Of a DNA stretch of 32,408 nucleotides, positions 29,851 to 32,408 are shown piece after piece. A model generated the notes under the pieces. It was not told where the DNA came from. It did no database searches and saw nothing but the letters and a program-made list of their open reading frames with translations. The stretch is from CAYXZL01 sp964469925 (lineage in GTDB: Bacteria; Patescibacteriota; Gracilibacteria; Absconditabacterales; Absconditicoccaceae): NCBI GenBank assembly GCA_964469925.1, contig CAYXZL010000013.1, positions 1 through 32,408 of the forward strand, in the 5' to 3' direction. Position 1 is the stretch's first letter. The number at the start of each line of letters is the position of its first letter. A program made the position numbers and the translations under genes.

Positions 29851-30498
29851 ATGAATCTTTTCTATCTGATCCCAGTAGCGATCATCTTGTTGATTGTTTC
29901 GTTCAAAATTGTTCCACCCAATCAGGCAAATGTTGTCTTGTTTCTCGGTAAACCAGTCAGGGTCAAAAGAGAAGGACGACATATGATTATTCCTTTTCTC
30001 GAATCGATTCGCAGACAGCAACTGTTTGACAAAAACCTCAATATCACCGTAGACAGCATCACACGTGACAATGTGAGGACCAGTGTCGGGATCAATATCG
30101 TCTATAGAGCAAAAAATACTGACAAAGGTATCATCGATTCCAAGTTTGCTATCGATAATCCTGTGAGGATTGTNNNNNNNNNNNNNNNNNNNNNNNNNNN
30201 NNNNNNNNNNNNNNNNNNNNNNNNNNNNNNNNNNNNNNNNNNNNNNNNNNNNNNNNNNNNNNNNNNNNNNNNNCAGAGACAGGAGATAGCAAGAGGTTTC
30301 AAAGAGTCAGTAGAGGAAATGCAATCAATCGATGAGACATTGACAGCAGCACAAATATTAGAGTTTCTTATTACTTCATCAAGACTGGAGACACTAGAAA
30401 AAGTAGGTAAAGACAACGCGAAACTGATTTACCTCAACGAAAACTTAGAGGGCAAATCAACTTCTCTAGTCGGTGCTGCGGTCGAAGCATTGAAATAG
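29851..30498 (+). CDS. SPFH/Band 7 (stomatin/prohibitin-like) membrane protein, interrupted by assembly gap
   Basis: An N-terminal membrane helix (LFYLIPVAIILLIVSFKIV) is followed by VPPNQANVVLFLGKPVRVKREGWHMIIPFLESIRRQQLFDKN and VDSITRDNVRTSVGINIVYR, the SPFH signature; the Trp before HMIIPF is CGA. After the gap comes the helical end (SVEEMQSIDETLTAAQILEFLITSSRLETLEKV). SPFH proteins form large membrane-associated rings or scaffolds. With the 100-N gap the product would be only 215 residues; relatives are usually near 280-320, so more sequence is probably missing than 100 bp. Confidence 0.88.
   Translation: MNLFYLIPVAIILLIVSFKIVPPNQANVVLFLGKPVRVKREGRHMIIPFLESIRRQQLFDKNLNITVDSITRDNVRTSVGINIVYRAKNTDKGIIDSKFAIDNPVRIXXXXXXXXXXXXXXXXXXXXXXXXXXXXXXXXXXQRQEIARGFKESVEEMQSIDETLTAAQILEFLITSSRLETLEKVGKDNAKLIYLNENLEGKSTSLVGAAVEALK
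30174..30273. other. Assembly gap (100 N) inside the SPFH gene
   Basis: Exactly 100 Ns, the same placeholder length as the other gap. The flanking frames happen to agree at this length. Confidence 0.97.
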
Positions 30499-30525
30499 GG
30501 AGTGTAGTAGTTCTCTGTCATAGCG

Positions 30526-30846
30526 ATGAAAACAACAGACAGCAAAGACTGGATGGATACACTACACGAGCAAGCAAAGCATATTACCTCGCAGGAGCGA
30601 TTTGATACGGTGACAGGCTCGATGTTTGTTATCAATCCAATCGTGATAGCTTTGCAGATTGTCACGATCATCCACGCAAGTAATGTAGAAAGCGTTTCGC
30701 TAGGTATGTGGATTGCCTTTGTTTTTCTCCAAGTCGCAACGACACTGGTCGCTATCAAAATAAAAAATAAGGCACTAGCAATCAGCTATTTCTTATCAGT
30801 ACTGTGATCACTAGTGGTGATAGTCATTACCCTCATCAAGGGCTAG
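30526..30846 (+). CDS. Small membrane protein, unknown function
   Basis: 106 residues, ATG 30526 to TAG 30844-30846. A polar N-terminus of about 27 residues leads to three hydrophobic segments (FVINPIVIALQIVTIIHA; LGMWIAFVFLQVATTLVAI; LAISYFLSVLGSLVVIVITL); a UGA glycine lies in the third. It starts 27 bp after the SPFH gene and may work with it; no family recognised. Confidence 0.7.
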
Positions 30847-30856
30847 GAAAGAATTG

Positions 30857-31432
30857 TTATGATAATCTTTTCACTTCCTCATATCTCCAGCAGCTGGTGA
30901 GATGATCGTTGACAATACCGCTAGCCTGCAAATGTGCGTAGATCGTCGTCGATCAGACAAATTTCATCCCTCTACGTTTCAGGTCTGCAGAGACGGCGTC
31001 GGACAGGGGAGTGGTAGCACGATAGTCAGCGGGAGAGGCGAGTTGAGTATCCACGGGCTTTCATGAAACCCATCACCAGATGTAACTATCAAAAGAGCCA
31101 TACTCAGATTGGATATCCAAGAAAACCTGAGCATTGTGTATCGCAGCGTTGATTTTTGCTCTATTGCGGATGATGCCAGGGTTGTTCATGAGTTCTTCTA
31201 TCTTTGTATCACCATAGCGAGCAATGCAATGATAATCGAAACCATCAAAGGCGATACGATAGTTTTCACGTTTACGCAAAATTGTGATCCAAGAAAGTCC
31301 AGCCTGCATGCATTCCAAGAGTAAAAACTCAAAATGCTTGCTATCATCATGGACAGGCACTCATCGTTCACTATCATGATAAGTTACATACAGCGGGTCA
31401 CTACCGCATCGTGGACAGCGTATGGTATCCAT
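30857..31432 (-). CDS. tag: DNA-3-methyladenine glycosylase I
   Basis: 191 residues. Removes 3-methyladenine from DNA. The zinc site is complete: C6, H19, H177 and C181 (E. coli C4, H17, H175, C179). Conserved motifs: RCPW, YHDSEWGVP, FEFLLLECMQAGLSWITILRKR, GIIRNRAKINAAIHNA, and KFVGSTTIYAHLQASGIVNDH. W8 (31409-31411) and W23 (31364-31366) are CGA codons, and both are Trp in the E. coli enzyme. Two UGA glycines flank. Start ATG 31432. Confidence 0.95.
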
Positions 31433-31501
31433 AGAAAAAATATCACCAAAAAAAACAGGCTAGTCAGACAAAAAGGAAGCAGAAAAAGACTCCACTATCT
31501 C

Positions 31502-31723
31502 CTATTTAGACTTCAAAAGGTTCATTTTGCTAATTCTCCATAGAAAGTAGCATTCAGCAGCAACGATGAACAAGACATACCATCCCCAGTGGAGAGAGGT
31601 GAGGACAGGGAAGAGTTTTGCCAACAAGAGTCCAACGATAACCAAATCGAGCTTGGCAATAGCCCAGTCAGTGAGAGTAAACTTGTGTGCTACTTTGGTA
31701 GCAAGCTTGAACATATTGATCAT
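31502..31723 (-). CDS. Small two-helix membrane protein
   Basis: 73 residues from ATG 31723 (alternatives 31759 and 31714) to TAG 31502-31504. Two hydrophobic segments (LDLVIVGLLLAKLFPVL; GWYVLFIVAAECYFLW) and a Lys-rich C-terminus. No family recognised. It lies 69 bp upstream of tag on the same strand. Confidence 0.6.
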   Translation of the reverse strand: MINMFKLATKVAHKFTLTDWAIAKLDLVIVGLLLAKLFPVLTSLHWGWYVLFIVAAECYFLWRISKMNLLKSK

Positions 31724-31820
31724 GCTATGATGGGAGGAATAAAAAGGACAAAAACTCAATAAGAGAATAATAGAGAAAAAGAAAAATAATGCTATCTTAT
31801 GAAGTACATATTATGTGCAA

Positions 31821-31856
31821 CTTCTTGTGTGAGTTTTTCTCACCAATCATAAGAAG
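31821..31856. repeat. Inverted repeat downstream of hsdR
   Basis: CTTCTT (31821-31826) and AAGAAG (31851-31856) enclose an inner stem GTGAG/CTCAC with a five-base loop. It could act as a transcription terminator or processing site for the minus-strand hsdR, but there is no T-run after it. Confidence 0.3.
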
Positions 31857-31892
31857 AATAAAGCTTACAGTAAGATGGGAAACGGGTATATA

Positions 31893-32408
31893 TTACTGCC
31901 TTGTGAGTTCATATGCTAACAATTCGCTTTGCTCCAGCACTCTGTCTGCTTCTATTCTTGCAAGATCTGGTGGATAGCCATATTTCATCAGTATTTTTTT
32001 AACGGTTAAGCGTAGCTGTGCTCTGACATCTTCCCTTTTTTCCCAATCAACAGTGGCATTTTTGCGAATAGTATCAACGATGACATGGATGAGTTCTTTC
32101 ATTTTGTGATCTTCAAGAAATTTTGTTGAGTCGTTTTCTGCAAGTACTGAATAAAAAGCATATTCTTCTGGGCTTAATCCAATATCTTCTGCTTTTTTGT
32201 CTTCAAGCTTCATTTCACGAGCAATTTCTGAAAGTTCTTGAATAACTTGGGCTGTGTCAATTTGGTTGTTATGATATCTTTTGATCACATTTTCGAGCAT
32301 TTCGCTAAACTTTTTCCCTTGTGTCATATTTTTTCTTTTTCTGATTTTTACTTCATCATTGAGTAATTTTCTCAAGAGTTCAAAAGCAAGGTTTTTTTGC
32401 TCCATATT
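31893..32408 (-). CDS. hsdR: Type I restriction enzyme HsdR, C-terminal fragment (cut by window edge)
   Basis: 171 codons visible, ending at TAA 31893-31895. The sequence EQKNLAFELLRKLLNDEVKIR...FSEMLENVIKRYHNNQIDTAQVIQELSEIA is the conserved C-terminal helical domain (DUF3387-type) of HsdR, the ATP-driven translocase/nuclease subunit of type I restriction systems. The Met at 32405 is almost surely internal, since HsdR proteins run to about 1,000 residues and the frame is open to the edge. In this fragment I find no UGA, CGA or CGG codon; its glycines are GGN and its one Trp is TGG. Confidence 0.85.
   Translation of the reverse strand, partial: NMEQKNLAFELLRKLLNDEVKIRKRKNMTQGKKFSEMLENVIKRYHNNQIDTAQVIQELSEIAREMKLEDKKAEDIGLSPEEYAFYSVLAENDSTKFLEDHKMKELIHVIVDTIRKNATVDWEKREDVRAQLRLTVKKILMKYGYPPDLARIEADRVLEQSELLAYELTRQ

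Noticed and set aside
1..32408. A window full of pseudogenes or sequencing frameshifts
   Set aside because: All the interruptions are UGA codons, never frameshifts, and they fall at conserved glycines in housekeeping genes such as fusA and yebC.
1..32408. UGA as tryptophan (mycoplasma-type code) or selenocysteine
   Set aside because: UGA fills invariant glycine places (Walker A, LSGGQ, HxGxD), not Trp or Cys ones, and is far too common for selenocysteine.

Overview
The window reads as a piece of the chromosome of a candidate-phylum bacterium that uses two non-standard codon assignments at once. UGA is glycine and CGA/CGG are tryptophan; only UAA and UAG end genes. UGA=Gly alone would fit Absconditabacteria (SR1) or Gracilibacteria (BD1-5). 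The added CGA/CGG=Trp is the code described for the order Absconditabacterales (NCBI table 37), so I assign the window there. Under the standard code almost every gene looks broken into pieces. Under table 37 the pieces join into normal full-length proteins, and conserved family motifs become complete: the HxGxD of M23 peptidases, ABC LSGGQ, YebC HSKW, Tag YHDxEWGxP, Elp3 GGTW and TMEM43 WNEG. All products below are read in that code.

Layout. 1-3565: an M23 cell-wall peptidase (cut by the window edge), a GT4 glycosyltransferase, a small membrane protein, an endonuclease/exonuclease/phosphatase-fold protein and a DinB-like protein. 3718-6418: a small unknown gene and a 795-residue protein with a C-terminal amidase-like domain. 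6487-8610: fusA with its own terminator. 8791-11338 (all minus): a secreted unknown protein, an S51 peptidase, a cupredoxin lipoprotein and gatC. 11475-14528 (plus): a lysozyme-like secreted protein, a TMEM43-family protein and a bile-acid-symporter-like transporter. 14656-16846: a GIY-YIG protein, queD, tRNA-Leu(CAG) and several small unknown genes. 16841-18766: elp3.

18888-24957 is the most distinctive part: two sortases that converge with overlapping stop codons, and a very large cysteine-rich surface protein that forms an operon with the second sortase. This protein has a signal peptide, about nine DUF4215-type repeats, several copies of a module of roughly 150-170 residues, three more DUF4215 repeats, a poly-glycine tract and a C-terminal LETG/hydrophobic/RKR sorting signal. 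The glycine of LETG is a UGA codon.

25373-30846 (plus) is a compact housekeeping run: holB, recX, mscL, an ABC exporter, yebC, an SPFH protein and a small membrane protein. 30857-32408 (minus) holds tag, a small membrane protein and the C-terminal end of a type I restriction HsdR.

Taken together the window is rich in envelope functions: a sorted adhesin-like protein with dedicated sortases, and three potential wall-cutting enzymes. Cultured or closely studied Absconditabacteria are reported as surface-attached parasites or predators of other bacteria, so attachment and wall degradation are a reasonable but unproven reading. Two 100-N runs (21243-21342 and 30174-30273) are assembly gaps inside genes; their true lengths are unknown.
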